Below, in pieces: positions 1 through 10,914 of a stretch of DNA of 64,000 nt. The notes beneath the pieces were generated by a model, which was given only the letters and a program-made list of their open reading frames with translations, was not told where the DNA came from and searched no databases. Within the stretch, counting starts at the first letter, position 1. Each line of letters starts with the position of its first letter. Made by a program: the position numbers and the translations under genes. The stretch comes from Streptomyces sp. NBC_00663 (lineage in GTDB: Bacteria; Actinomycetota; Actinomycetes; Streptomycetales; Streptomycetaceae): assembly GCF_036226885.1 (NCBI RefSeq), contig NZ_CP109027.1, positions 8,866,001-8,930,000 of the forward strand, read 5' to 3'.

Positions 1-2566
<2,566 letters not shown>

Positions 2567-2700
2567 GTGCCCTCCCAGGAAACACCGGACGTGATGGGCG
2601 TCACTCTAGGACCGGCCGGGGGAGGCGGCGAGGGCCGTGACGGGGCTTTGTCGAGCGTTAATCCGGTGGCGCCCTGTGCTCGGATCTGCTGCACTGCAAG

Positions 2701-2710
2701 GGACCGGTCC
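2701..2710. promoter_or_regulatory. Perfect palindrome in the divergent promoter region
   Basis: GGACCGGTCC is a perfect 10-bp palindrome, 23 nt upstream of the putative leader start and about 88 nt upstream of the ribosomal-protection gene. It could be an operator shared by the two divergent transcripts, but no regulator gene is adjacent, and a 10-bp GC palindrome can arise by chance in this composition. Confidence 0.25.
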
Positions 2711-2733
2711 GCGATCGATGAAGGAGAGCAGTA

Positions 2734-2844
2734 GTGCGCTCTGCACGCATGTCCACCCAAGAAGGAATGACCCCCTCTTCGAAGGACATGACGCTTCGTG
2801 CACTTGCTCAACCTCGGGATTCTCGCCCATGTCGACGCCGGTAA
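2734..2844 (+). CDS. Possible leader peptide overlapping the ribosomal-protection gene
   Basis: A 36-codon frame starts at GTG 2734, seven bases after AAGGAG (2721-2726), a better Shine-Dalgarno than that of the main gene. It reads VRSARMSTQEGMTPSSKDMT... and stops at TAA 2842-2844, inside the next gene in another frame, a 47-nt overlap. Leader peptides that sense ribosome stalling are known upstream of tet(M)-type genes, so a role in induction is a plausible inference. No attenuator hairpin was worked out, and the frame may be accidental. Confidence 0.3.
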   Translation: MRSARMSTQEGMTPSSKDMTLRALAQPRDSRPCRRR

Positions 2845-4762
2845 GACCAGCCTGACCGAGCGGCTGCTGCACTCGGTCGGGGTGATCGACGAGATCGGCA
2901 GTGTCGACACCGGCAGTACGCAGACAGACACCCTCGCGCTGGAGCGCCGGCGCGGTATCACCATCAAGTCCGCCGTCGTCTCGTTCGCGGTCGACGACGT
3001 CACCGTCAACCTCATCGACACCCCTGGCCACCCGGACTTCATCGCCGAGGTCGAGCGGGTCCTCGGGGTGCTCGACGGGGCCGTGCTCGTCGTCTCGGCC
3101 GTCGAGGGTGTCCAGGCGCAGACACGTGTGCTGATGCGGACGCTGCAACGGCTGCGCATCCCCACGCTGATCTTCGTGAACAAGATCGACCGGCGCGGAG
3201 CACGGTACGACGGTGTCCTCGACGCCCTCGCCGAGCGGCTCACGCCCGCGATCGTGCCGATGGGGCGGGCCGTCGGACTCGGCGCGCGCGAGGCGCGGTT
3301 CGTGTCGCGCGAGGTGGCGCCCGATGTCCTCGCCGACCAGGACGACGAGTTGCTCGCCGCGTACGTCGACGGGACGGTCACGGCCGGTCAGGTACGCGCC
3401 GCCCTGGTCGCCCAGACCCGCCAGGCCCTCGTCCACCCCGTGTACTTCGGCTCGGCCGTCACCGGCGACGGTGTGCCCGAACTGATCGCCGGGTTCAAGG
3501 AGTTGCTGCCCGCCGCCGACGGTGACCCCGAAGGGCCGGTCTCCGGCAGCGTGTTCAAGGTGGAGCGGGGACCGGCGGGGGAGAAGGTCGCGTACGCCCG
3601 CCTGTTCTCCGGCACATTGCGCACCCGTGACCGGGTCCCCTTCGGCCCCGGGCGGGAGGAGGGCAGGGTCACCGCCGTCAGCGTTTTCGACGACGGCACG
3701 GACGTCCGTGCGGACGCCGTCCCGGCGGGCCGGATCGCGCGGCTGTGGGGGCTGGGGAACATCCGCATCGGCGACACCATCGGCGAACCCCGCAAGCGGC
3801 ACGGCCACTTCTTCTCCCCGCCCACCCTGGAGACCGTCGTCGTCCCCGGCCCCGGCACCGACCGCAGGGCGCTGCACCTGGCCCTGACCCAGCTCGCCGA
3901 GCAGGACCCGCTGATCGACCTGCGCCACGACGAGGTACGGCGGGAACTCTCCGTCTCCCTCTACGGCGAGGTGCAGAAGGAGGTCATTGAGGCCACCCTC
4001 GCCGAGGAGTTCGGGCTCGCCGTCGGCTTCCGGGAGACCACGCCGCTGTGCGTCGAACGCCCCCTGGGAACGGGCGCCGCCGCCGAGTTCATCAAGAAGG
4101 ACGCGAACCCGTTCCTCGCCACGGTCGGCCTGCGCGTCGACCCGGCCCCGCCCGGCAGCGGCGTCACCTTCGGTCTGGAGGTGGAGCTGGGCGCGATGCC
4201 GTACGCCTTCTTCCGCGCGGTCGAGGACACCGTCCGCGAGACCCTCGCCCAGGGGCTGCACGGCTGGCAGGTCAACGACTGCGCGGTCACCATGACCCAC
4301 TCCGGCTACTGGCCCCGGCAGAGCCACGCCCACCAGGGCTTCGACAAGAGCATGTCCACCACCGGCGCCGACTTCCGCGGCCTGACCCCGCTGGTCCTCG
4401 CCGAGGCGCTGCGCCTGGCGGGCACACGGGTCTACGAGCCGATGCACCGCTTCCGCCTGGAGGCCCCGGCGGACACGCTGGGCGCGCTGCTGCCGGTGCT
4501 GTCCGCGGCGCGCGCGGTGCCGGAGACCACCGAGACCCGGGGGGCGCTGTGTGTGCTGGAAGGCGTGGTCCCGGCCGCCCGGGTGCACGGCCTCGAACAG
4601 CGGCTGCCCGGTCTGACGCGCGGTGAGGCCGAGTGGGAGAGCGCCTTCGAGGACTATGCGCCGGTCGCGGGCGGGGAGGGCGTTCCCGAGCGCCCGCGCA
4701 CCGACCACAACCCGCTCAACCGCAAGGAGTACCTGCTGAACGTAACGGGCCGAAGGGGTTAG
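2798..4762 (+). CDS. Tetracycline-resistance ribosomal-protection protein, Tet/OtrA-type EF-G-like GTPase
   Basis: 654 aa, close to the usual 640-665 aa of this family. GTPase motifs are in order: G1 AHVDAGKT near residue 10, the effector RRGITI, G3 DTPGH near 75 and G4 NKID near 129. Then follow an EF-G-like beta domain, domain IV and a C-terminal domain. Known members bind the ribosome and dislodge tetracycline using GTP. The start is GTG 2798, because the protein then opens MHLLNLGILAHVDAGKT as in the family; GAAGGA lies about 11 nt upstream. A housekeeping EF-G is longer, near 700 aa. Many Streptomyces carry such a gene without making tetracycline, and no polyketide genes are visible here. 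Confidence 0.88.
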   Translation: MHLLNLGILAHVDAGKTSLTERLLHSVGVIDEIGSVDTGSTQTDTLALERRRGITIKSAVVSFAVDDVTVNLIDTPGHPDFIAEVERVLGVLDGAVLVVSAVEGVQAQTRVLMRTLQRLRIPTLIFVNKIDRRGARYDGVLDALAERLTPAIVPMGRAVGLGAREARFVSREVAPDVLADQDDELLAAYVDGTVTAGQVRAALVAQTRQALVHPVYFGSAVTGDGVPELIAGFKELLPAADGDPEGPVSGSVFKVERGPAGEKVAYARLFSGTLRTRDRVPFGPGREEGRVTAVSVFDDGTDVRADAVPAGRIARLWGLGNIRIGDTIGEPRKRHGHFFSPPTLETVVVPGPGTDRRALHLALTQLAEQDPLIDLRHDEVRRELSVSLYGEVQKEVIEATLAEEFGLAVGFRETTPLCVERPLGTGAAAEFIKKDANPFLATVGLRVDPAPPGSGVTFGLEVELGAMPYAFFRAVEDTVRETLAQGLHGWQVNDCAVTMTHSGYWPRQSHAHQGFDKSMSTTGADFRGLTPLVLAEALRLAGTRVYEPMHRFRLEAPADTLGALLPVLSAARAVPETTETRGALCVLEGVVPAARVHGLEQRLPGLTRGEAEWESAFEDYAPVAGGEGVPERPRTDHNPLNRKEYLLNVTGRRG

Positions 4763-4794
4763 TGGGGCCAAAGGGAGCCTAAAACCTGAGACTT

Positions 4795-4804
4795 ACTCAT
4801 GAGT
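4795..4804. promoter_or_regulatory. Perfect palindrome upstream of the GH5 gene
   Basis: ACTCATGAGT reads the same on both strands and, with its flanks (TTACTCATGAGTCA), is almost a 14-bp palindrome. It lies about 45 nt before ATG 4850. Just downstream are TTGACG (about 4813) and TGTATT (about 4839), which could be weak promoter elements, leaving little or no leader before ATG 4850. An operator role is inference only. Confidence 0.3.
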
Positions 4805-4849
4805 CAGAAGGTATTGACGGTGTCCGGATATCACCGGACTGTATTGAAC

Positions 4850-6712
4850 ATGCCGAATTCCCGGGCCCGTCTGCTGGTTGTTCTGGTCGTCCTCTGCGGA
4901 CTCTGCGGCTTCCTGACGGTGGCGGGCTCCCCGCCCGCCACCGCGGCCACCGTCCCCGACTCCCTCTCCTTCGACGGCACGGCGCTCACGGTGTCCGGCG
5001 GGCGCTTCGTCGACGCGAACGGCCGCGAGGTCGTGCTGCGCGGCTACAACGTCTCCGGCGAGACCAAGCTCGCCGAGAACCACGGCCTGCCCTTCGCCTC
5101 CGTCGCCGACGCCCAGAAGTCGGCGAAGGCCCTGCGCGCCCTCGGCGGCGGCAACTCCGTCCGCTTCCTGCTCTCCTGGGCCTACGCCGAACCGGTGCAG
5201 GGTCAGGTCGACACCGCCTATCTGGCCGCCGCCACCGCCCAGATGCGCGCCTTCCTGGACGCGGGCATCCGCGTCTACCCCGACTTCCACCAGGACCTGT
5301 ACTCCCGCTACCTCTTCGACGACGACAGCTGGTACACCGGCGACGGCGCCCCCAAGTGGGCTGTGGACCTGGGTAATTACCCGGACGAGTCGTGCGGGAT
5401 CTGCATCATGTGGGGCCAGAACATCACCCAGAACGGTGCGGTGAAGGCCGGCCAGTACGACTTCTGGCACAACGCCCACGGCCTCCAGGACGCCTTCCTC
5501 ACCACGGCCCAGAAGGTCATGGCGTACATCAAGCAGAACGTCAGCGCCGAGGAGTTCGCCGGCGTCCTCGGCTTCGACCCCTACAACGAGCCGTACGCCG
5601 GCACCTACGACTCCGGCCAGGCCAGCCGCGCCTGGGAACAGAACGTGCTGTGGCCCTTCTACGTGAAGTTCAGGGCCCGCATGGACGCGGCGGGCTGGCA
5701 GGACAAGCCCGCCCTCGTCGAGCCCAATCTCTTCTGGAACGGCAACGTCAGCAAGGAGGAGGGCGGCCTCCTCGACGCGGGCAGCCTCGGCTCCCGGTAC
5801 GTCTTCAACACCCACTTCTACGACCAGAAGGCCATCTCCGGCATCCTGATGTGGGGCAACGCCTCGGACGGCCAGTACGTCACCGACTTCGGCACCGTTC
5901 GCGACCGCGCCTCGGCGCTCGGCACCACGGCCGTCGTCAGCGAGTTCGGCCACCCCCTCAACGGCTCCACCGCGGGCAAGGCGCCGACCGTCCTCAAGGC
6001 GATGTACCAGGCCCTCGACTCCCGGGTGAAGGGCGCCAACTGGTGGGCCACGCCCGCCGGTTCGGGTCCGGTGCTGTCCGGTTCGCAATGGCAGTGGGAC
6101 ATCTACAACGGCCGCCACAGCGAGCTGATGAACGGCAACCCCGACAAGGTGCAGACCAGCGGGGACGCCTGGAACGACGAGGACCTGTCGGCCGTACGCC
6201 TGGACGACAACGGTGTGGTGACGCTCCGTCAGGACGCCAGGCTCCTCGACCGCCTCTACCCGAGCGCCACCTCGGGCAGCACCCTCGCCTTCACCTACGA
6301 GGACCGCTCCCGTGACGGCTCCACCACCCTGACCTGGAACCCGGTACCCAGCTCACTGCCGAACGTGTCCTCACTGGTGGGCTCCGGACAGTACGGGCTG
6401 CTGGTGTGGCGCTCGGGCAGCGGTACGGCACCCACCGAACTCCATCTGCCCGCCTCGTTCCCGACGGCGACCACCACGGTCGTCTCCGACCTGGGAACGG
6501 CCTACGCACCGCCCGCCTACACGTCCTCCACCCCCATCGGTACGGCCCTGGAACCCGGCGGCACCGGCAGCCGGCGGCTCCTCGTCACCGACTCGGACTC
6601 CGGGAAGCTGCACTACGCCCTCGTCACCAACGGAGCCACCTCGCCCTCGGCGGCCGTGCTGAGCGCGGCCAAGTCCGAACTGGCGACCTGGATGGCGTCG
6701 AAGTTCAGCTGA
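4850..6712 (+). CDS. Secreted glycoside hydrolase family 5 enzyme (endoglycoceramidase-like)
   Basis: 620 aa from ATG 4850. That start gives a clean Sec signal, MPNSRARLLVV followed by a hydrophobic stretch and cleavage near PPATAA. An upstream ATG at 4799 would only add 17 polar residues before it. The (beta/alpha)8 domain shows the acid/base Glu in GFDPYNEPY and the nucleophile Glu in VVSEFGHP, with substrate-site motifs VRFLLSWAYAEP and VYPDFHQDLYSRYLF. The long C-terminal beta region (about residues 480-620) and the YPDFHQD pattern resemble endoglycoceramidase-like GH5 enzymes more than plain cellulases, so a glycolipid or complex glycan is the likelier substrate. No carbohydrate-binding module is obvious and no strong ribosome-binding site is seen. 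Confidence 0.82.
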   Translation: MPNSRARLLVVLVVLCGLCGFLTVAGSPPATAATVPDSLSFDGTALTVSGGRFVDANGREVVLRGYNVSGETKLAENHGLPFASVADAQKSAKALRALGGGNSVRFLLSWAYAEPVQGQVDTAYLAAATAQMRAFLDAGIRVYPDFHQDLYSRYLFDDDSWYTGDGAPKWAVDLGNYPDESCGICIMWGQNITQNGAVKAGQYDFWHNAHGLQDAFLTTAQKVMAYIKQNVSAEEFAGVLGFDPYNEPYAGTYDSGQASRAWEQNVLWPFYVKFRARMDAAGWQDKPALVEPNLFWNGNVSKEEGGLLDAGSLGSRYVFNTHFYDQKAISGILMWGNASDGQYVTDFGTVRDRASALGTTAVVSEFGHPLNGSTAGKAPTVLKAMYQALDSRVKGANWWATPAGSGPVLSGSQWQWDIYNGRHSELMNGNPDKVQTSGDAWNDEDLSAVRLDDNGVVTLRQDARLLDRLYPSATSGSTLAFTYEDRSRDGSTTLTWNPVPSSLPNVSSLVGSGQYGLLVWRSGSGTAPTELHLPASFPTATTTVVSDLGTAYAPPAYTSSTPIGTALEPGGTGSRRLLVTDSDSGKLHYALVTNGATSPSAAVLSAAKSELATWMASKFS

Positions 6713-6820
6713 GGGAGGTTGACCCTCTCCTTACGTCAGGCTTGAGGACGGACCCCGACGAAAGGGCGGGTGAATGAGCTACAACGTGGGGCGATCGTCG
6801 TGTGCCGAGTGCGGGTCGCG

Positions 6821-6852
6821 TGTGGCTTGTCGCGCAGTTCCCCGCGCCCCTT
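6821..6852 (+). repeat. Dispersed Streptomyces intergenic repeat, copy 1
   Basis: GTGGCTTGTCGCGCAGTTCC followed by CCGCGCCCCTT matches an intergenic repeat seen widely between Streptomyces genes (core GGTCGCGCAGTTCCCCGCGC). It sits directly against the truncation point of the glycosyltransferase fragment that starts near 6879. Other copies lie at 9435-9470 and, inverted and longer, at 56224-56305. The 166 bp between the GH5 stop and the fragment hold nothing else firm; TTGACCCTCTCC...CAGG at 6719-6740 vaguely recalls a MerR-type promoter. Confidence 0.6.
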
Positions 6853-6878
6853 GAAGTCGGACCAGGTACCGCGCCCCA

Positions 6879-7322
6879 CTGAGTGAACTCGCCGTGACGG
6901 CGCTGAGGCGGGCCGGGCTGCGTGGGGTCCTCCAGACGGGCGCCGCCGGGCTCGCGGCCGACGGCGACGACGTCCTGACGGTCGGCGACGTACCCCACGA
7001 GCTGCTGTTCCCGCGGGTCGCCGCGGTGGTCCACCACGCCGTTGCGGGCACCGCGGCCGCGGGACTGCGTGCCGGAGTGCCCGCGGTACCCGTGCCGGTG
7101 ACGGCGGACCAGCCGTTCTGGGCGGGACGGCTGGCCGCACTCGGCGCCGCGACCGATCCGATCCCCTTCCGGTCACTCACGGCCGAGACGCTCGCCGAGG
7201 CACTCGGGCGTGTCGTACGGCGGCAGACCTACAGCCGTGCCGCCGCCGGCGCCGCACGGCTCATGGCCGGCGAGGACGGGGCGGGCACGGCGGTGAAGGC
7301 CGTCGAACGACTGGCGGGCTGA
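6879..7322 (+). pseudogene. 3' fragment of a GT1 (MGT-type) glycosyltransferase
   Basis: The frame reads LSELAVTALRRAGLRGVLQTG... to a TGA at 7320-7322; the longest open frame with a start codon is GTG 6894, 142 aa. It aligns throughout with the last third of the intact glycosyltransferase at 9480-10724, sharing ALRRAGLRGV, GLAADGDD, AAVVHH and AGLRAGVPA. Only the nucleotide-sugar-binding C-terminal lobe remains; the acceptor-binding N-terminal domain (about 270 residues) is missing. The conserved HHAGAGT motif has become HHAVAGT. A dispersed repeat abuts the break. It is most likely a dead remnant. Confidence 0.75.
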
Positions 7323-7325
7323 CCG

Positions 7326-8570
7326 TCAGGAGGCAGGGCTCGTCCAGTTCGCCGCGACATGGCCGAGCCGCACCCGCTGGGGGTGATCGCCGACCGGGAC
7401 GGACACCGTCTTGTGGCCGGTGGCGAAGTCGATCGCCGTGACCTGGTCGGCGCCGCTCTCCGAGATGACGCAGCTCTTCCCGTCGCCGCTGACCGTCGCC
7501 CAGTACGGCTTGGAGGCGGTGATCAGCGGGCCCTCCTGGAGGGTGGTGCGGTTGACGACGGTCGCGTAGTCGTCCATGGTCCCGGCGACGCACAGCTTGG
7601 AGCCGTCGGGGCTCATCGACAGACCGTGGTGGCGCGAGTCGTTGACGTACGTGGTGCGGTCGTCGCTGGTCGCCGGGTTCTTCGGCAGGGTCTTCATCCG
7701 GGTGATCTTGTCCGTGGCGAGGTCGTACTCGAAGAAGCCGTTGAAGAACGACACCTGGAAGTACAGCTTCGACTCGTCCGGGGAGAACACGGCCGGGCGG
7801 ACCGCGTCGGAGTAGTCGGTGAGACCGAGCGCGTCCAGCTTCGGCCGCATGTCGATGGTCTTGACCTGCTGGTACGTGGTCGCGTCGACGACCGTGATGT
7901 GCCGGTCGCCCTTCGTCCAGTCCAGCCACGGGGCGTCGCTGTCGGTGTTCACGTCACCGATCGCCATGTTGTAGATGTACTTGCCGTCCTTGGTGAAGAT
8001 GTTCTCGTGCGGCTTGTCGCCCGTGGCGAACTTGCCGACCTGTTTGCCGGTGTTGATGTCGAGCACGTGCACGGTGTTCGCGGTCGAGGCGGACACCGCG
8101 ACGCGGGTGCCGTCGGGAGAGACCGCCATGTGGTCCGAGCGGTAACCCGACACGGGGAAGCGCCAGTTGATGGCCCCGGTGGCCAGGTTGATCGACACGA
8201 CGTCGGCGAAGCTCGGCCGGGAGACGACGACCGAGGTGCCGTCCGGCGTGGTGTACATGTCGTCGGCGAACTGGTCGTGGCCCTCGCCGACGCCGTTGCG
8301 GATCGCCATGAAGTAGATCCACTTGATCGGATCGGCGTTGATCTCCGCCATCCGGGCGTCCTTGTCGGGGATGACGTTGATCCGGCCGACCTTGGCCAGA
8401 TTGCCGCTGGACTGGAGGACGTCGGCGGTGCCGTCCCAGTTGTTGCCGACGAACAGCACCTCGCGCAGGGCGGCGGCGTCCGCGGCGGAGGCGGCGGTCG
8501 CCGGGGCGGTGGCGGTCAGGACGACGGCGGCGGCCAGGGCGTACAGGTGCCTGGTGCGGAAGGCAGGCAT
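7326..8570 (-). CDS. Secreted YncE/YVTN-type beta-propeller protein
   Basis: 414 aa from ATG 8570, chosen because AGAGGAGAG lies just upstream and a Sec signal (MPAFRTRHLYALAAAVVLTA, cleavage after about residue 30) follows. The rest is a string of roughly 45-residue blades with patterns such as VVSRPSFADVVSINLATGAI, VHVLDINTGKQVGKFATGDK and VTAIDFATGHKTVSVPVGDH, typical of a seven-bladed propeller of the YncE/lactonase-like class. Such proteins are extracellular binding or scaffold proteins; catalytic activity is not shown. It diverges from a TetR regulator with a perfect inverted repeat between them, so local repression is likely. Confidence 0.8.
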   Translation of the reverse strand: MPAFRTRHLYALAAAVVLTATAPATAASAADAAALREVLFVGNNWDGTADVLQSSGNLAKVGRINVIPDKDARMAEINADPIKWIYFMAIRNGVGEGHDQFADDMYTTPDGTSVVVSRPSFADVVSINLATGAINWRFPVSGYRSDHMAVSPDGTRVAVSASTANTVHVLDINTGKQVGKFATGDKPHENIFTKDGKYIYNMAIGDVNTDSDAPWLDWTKGDRHITVVDATTYQQVKTIDMRPKLDALGLTDYSDAVRPAVFSPDESKLYFQVSFFNGFFEYDLATDKITRMKTLPKNPATSDDRTTYVNDSRHHGLSMSPDGSKLCVAGTMDDYATVVNRTTLQEGPLITASKPYWATVSGDGKSCVISESGADQVTAIDFATGHKTVSVPVGDHPQRVRLGHVAANWTSPAS

Positions 8571-8671
8571 GACGGCTCTCTCCTCTGAGTGGGGTTCATG
8601 AGTAGGACATGCCAAAGGTGGGGCTCGGAAACAGCGGCTCGGAAACTGAACACAGGCGCATTCAGAGTCAA

Positions 8672-8687
8672 CTTACTGAAAAGTAAG
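8672..8687. promoter_or_regulatory. Inverted-repeat operator candidate for the adjacent TetR regulator
   Basis: CTTACT-GAAA-AGTAAG is a perfect 6+6 bp inverted repeat, centred about 110 bp from the propeller start and 80 bp from the TetR start in their shared intergenic region. TetR regulators commonly bind 14-18 bp palindromes placed like this between themselves and a divergent target. Confidence 0.55.
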
Positions 8688-8761
8688 GAAGAGGTGCCCT
8701 GTCCACAAGACTGCGTGCACGACAAAATTGGCGAGCCACTGGACGATCAACGGAGGTGACC

Positions 8762-9415
8762 GTGGCGGGCAGGCTCAAGGCGCCGACCGGCCGCTACGGC
8801 GGCAAGACCGCCGAGGAGCGGCAGGCGGAACGGCGTCGGCGTTTCCTGGACGCCGCGCTTCGGTTGTTCGGGGACACCCCGGGCTATCGCAACACGACCG
8901 TAGCCGCGCTCAGCGAGGCCGCCGGGCTGTCCACACGGCAGTTCTACGAGGAGTTCCGCACGCTGGAGGACGTCCTCGCCGCGCTGCATCTCCAGGTCAA
9001 CGGCTGGGCGGAGGAGGCGGTGGTGGCGGCGGTGGCCGACGCGGAGGCGCTGCCGCTGGCCGAGCGGGTCGCGGCGATCTTCCGTGCGTACGCCGCGAAT
9101 GTCACCGGCGATCCGCGCCGTGTGCGGATCACCTTCGTCGAGATCATCGGGGTCAGTCCGCAGTTGGAGGAGCAGCGGCTGGCTCGGCGGGCGCGGTGGG
9201 TGGAGCTGGTGTGTGCGGAGGCGGGCGCCGCCGTGGCTCGGGGGGAGGCTGCGCCTCGGGACTATCGGCTTCCTGCCACGGCGTTCATCGGGGCCGTCAA
9301 CGGGTTGCTCCATGACTGGAGTTCGGGGTGGGTGGACGCTTCGTTGGATGAGGTGGTGGAGGAGTTGGTGCGGCAGTTGTTGGCGATTTTGCGGCCGGTG
9401 GGTTGGGAGGATTGA
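8762..9415 (+). CDS. TetR-family transcriptional regulator
   Basis: 217 aa. The N-terminal helix-turn-helix is clear: RRRFLDAALRLFGDTPGYRNTTVAALSEAAGLSTRQFYEEF at about residues 25-65, followed by a ligand-binding helical domain with no recognisable inducer signature. GTG 8762 is preferred to GTG 8756 because GGAGG at 8751-8755 is six bases from the former and touches the latter. It diverges from the propeller gene, and the inverted repeat at 8672-8687 is its probable operator. The inducer cannot be read from sequence. Confidence 0.87.
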   Translation: MAGRLKAPTGRYGGKTAEERQAERRRRFLDAALRLFGDTPGYRNTTVAALSEAAGLSTRQFYEEFRTLEDVLAALHLQVNGWAEEAVVAAVADAEALPLAERVAAIFRAYAANVTGDPRRVRITFVEIIGVSPQLEEQRLARRARWVELVCAEAGAAVARGEAAPRDYRLPATAFIGAVNGLLHDWSSGWVDASLDEVVEELVRQLLAILRPVGWED

Positions 9416-9434
9416 TGTTTTCCGCGGGTTCGTT

Positions 9435-9470
9435 GTGGCTGGTCGCGCGGTTCCCCGCGCCCCTTTAGGG
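9435..9470 (+). repeat. Dispersed Streptomyces intergenic repeat, copy 2
   Basis: GTGGCTGGTCGCGCGGTTCC then CCGCGCCCCTTTAGGG fills the gap between the convergent TetR and glycosyltransferase genes. It is the same element as at 6821-6852. CGCGCGG...CCGCGC can fold into a hairpin, so it could act as a bidirectional terminator here. Confidence 0.6.
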
Positions 9471-9479
9471 CGTTGCCGC

Positions 9480-10724
9480 TCAGTCGTTCAGACAGTTCAG
9501 TGCCTCCAGTACGGGGACTACGCCGTCCTCCTCGCGAATTCGAGCCCCCAGCTGCCGTGCCCGCTCCCGGTACCCCGCGTCGCCGGTGATCCTCGTCAGG
9601 GCCGACGCCAGTCTGTCCGTGGTCAGGCGGCGGAGCGGAACCGTCGTCGGCGCCACGCCCAAGGCGACCAGGCGTTCCGACCAGAAGCCCGCGTCGAACT
9701 GGATCGGCACCGGGATCGCGGGCACCCCGGCCCGTAGGCCCGCTCCGGTCGTGCCCGCGCCCGCGTGATGGACCACGGCGGCCATGTGCGGGAAGAGCGC
9801 CGAGTGGGCGATCTCGCCGATGGTCAGCATGTCGTCGCCGTCGGCCGCCAGTCCGGCCCAGCCCTGTTGGAAGACGCCGCGCAATCCCGCGCGTCGGAGC
9901 GCCCGCACGATGTCGGCGCTGAGCCGTTCGGGGTCGGGCACGGTGGCGCTGCCGAGGCCGACGAAGACGGGTGGCGGGCCGGCGTCGAGGAAGTCCCGCA
10001 CGCCGGGCGGGAGCTGGGTGGAGACGTCGTACGGCCACCAGTAACCCGCGACGTCCAGACCGGGCCGCCAGTCGCTCGGCCTGGCCACCACCAGGGGGCT
10101 GAAGCCGTGCTGGACGGGCCAGTTCCGGCGCTCCCGGCGGCGTAGTGCCGCGACGCTGCCGACCCGGCCGAGGCCCAGGCGGGTGCGTACCTCCGGGACG
10201 ACCGACGAGAAGACGTGCTCGATGGCGAGGCCCACGCCGTGGCCGGCCGCACGGTTGCCGACGGTGCCCCAGGAGCCGCCGCCCAGCATGGGAGGGGCGA
10301 ACTCCCTTGTCGCGGCGACCGGTTGCAGGCTGAGGCCGAGGGTCGGCAGGGACAGGCCCTCGCCGATGGTGTGGCCGAGCGGGGCGAGGGAGGCCGAGAG
10401 GAGGAGTACGTCGGCGGCGCGGGCCGCCGTCACCAGGTCGTCGGCCATCGTGCCCGCCAGAACCCGCGCCATCGTGACCGCCCGCAGGAGCTTGCCGGGT
10501 CCGGTGGCGCTGCGGTGCAGCCCCTTCCCGCGCTCGGACTCCAGCACCGTCCGCGGGTCCACGGGGAGGGCGTGGAAGCCGAGCCCCGAGCCCGCCACCA
10601 GCGGCTCGAAGGAGCCGTGGGTGACCAGGTTGACCTCGTGCCCGGCCCGCAGCAGACCGTGCCCCAGTCCGGTGAAGGGGGCGACGTCGCCCCGGGAACC
10701 CGCCGTCATGATTGCTACGCGCAC
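9480..10724 (-). CDS. GT1-family glycosyltransferase (MGT/UDP-glycosyltransferase type)
   Basis: 414 aa from GTG 10724, where the protein begins VRVAIMTAGSRGDVAPF, the standard N-terminus of this family; the longer upstream frame adds nothing similar. The N-terminal lobe contains GSRGDVAPFTGLGHGLL for acceptor binding. The C-terminal lobe has FVGLGSATVPDPERL, the switch to ALRRAGLRGVF, and the donor signature HHAGAGTTGAGLRAGVP near residue 325. Members transfer sugars to macrolides, sterols or other small hydrophobic molecules. No biosynthetic cluster surrounds it, so self-resistance or xenobiotic modification is possible. It is the intact relative of the fragment at 6879-7322, suggesting a past local duplication or recombination. 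Confidence 0.85.
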   Translation of the reverse strand: MRVAIMTAGSRGDVAPFTGLGHGLLRAGHEVNLVTHGSFEPLVAGSGLGFHALPVDPRTVLESERGKGLHRSATGPGKLLRAVTMARVLAGTMADDLVTAARAADVLLLSASLAPLGHTIGEGLSLPTLGLSLQPVAATREFAPPMLGGGSWGTVGNRAAGHGVGLAIEHVFSSVVPEVRTRLGLGRVGSVAALRRRERRNWPVQHGFSPLVVARPSDWRPGLDVAGYWWPYDVSTQLPPGVRDFLDAGPPPVFVGLGSATVPDPERLSADIVRALRRAGLRGVFQQGWAGLAADGDDMLTIGEIAHSALFPHMAAVVHHAGAGTTGAGLRAGVPAIPVPIQFDAGFWSERLVALGVAPTTVPLRRLTTDRLASALTRITGDAGYRERARQLGARIREEDGVVPVLEALNCLND

Positions 10725-10914
10725 GAGCGCCAGTATGTCGGGACCGCGGCACGCGCGGGGCGAACGACCCGTGCGAAGGGGCGAGTTCACGCCTGCCGCA
10801 GCCGTTGACTTCCGCCTCCGGGGGCTCTACTTTCGGCGCGCGATACGTTCGGCTATTCGATCCTCGTTCGAGATATCGACCCTGTCGTGCGTTCTTCCCC
10901 TCCCAAGGAGCCGC

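Noticed and set aside
2798..4762. Housekeeping elongation factor G
   Set aside because: The protein is about 50 residues shorter than EF-G and starts directly with MHLLNLGILAHVDAGKT, as in ribosomal-protection proteins.
10183..10914. 240-residue N-terminal extension of the GH27 enzyme
   Set aside because: The extension is antisense to the glycosyltransferase gene, and ATG 10915 gives a proper signal peptide after AAGGAG.
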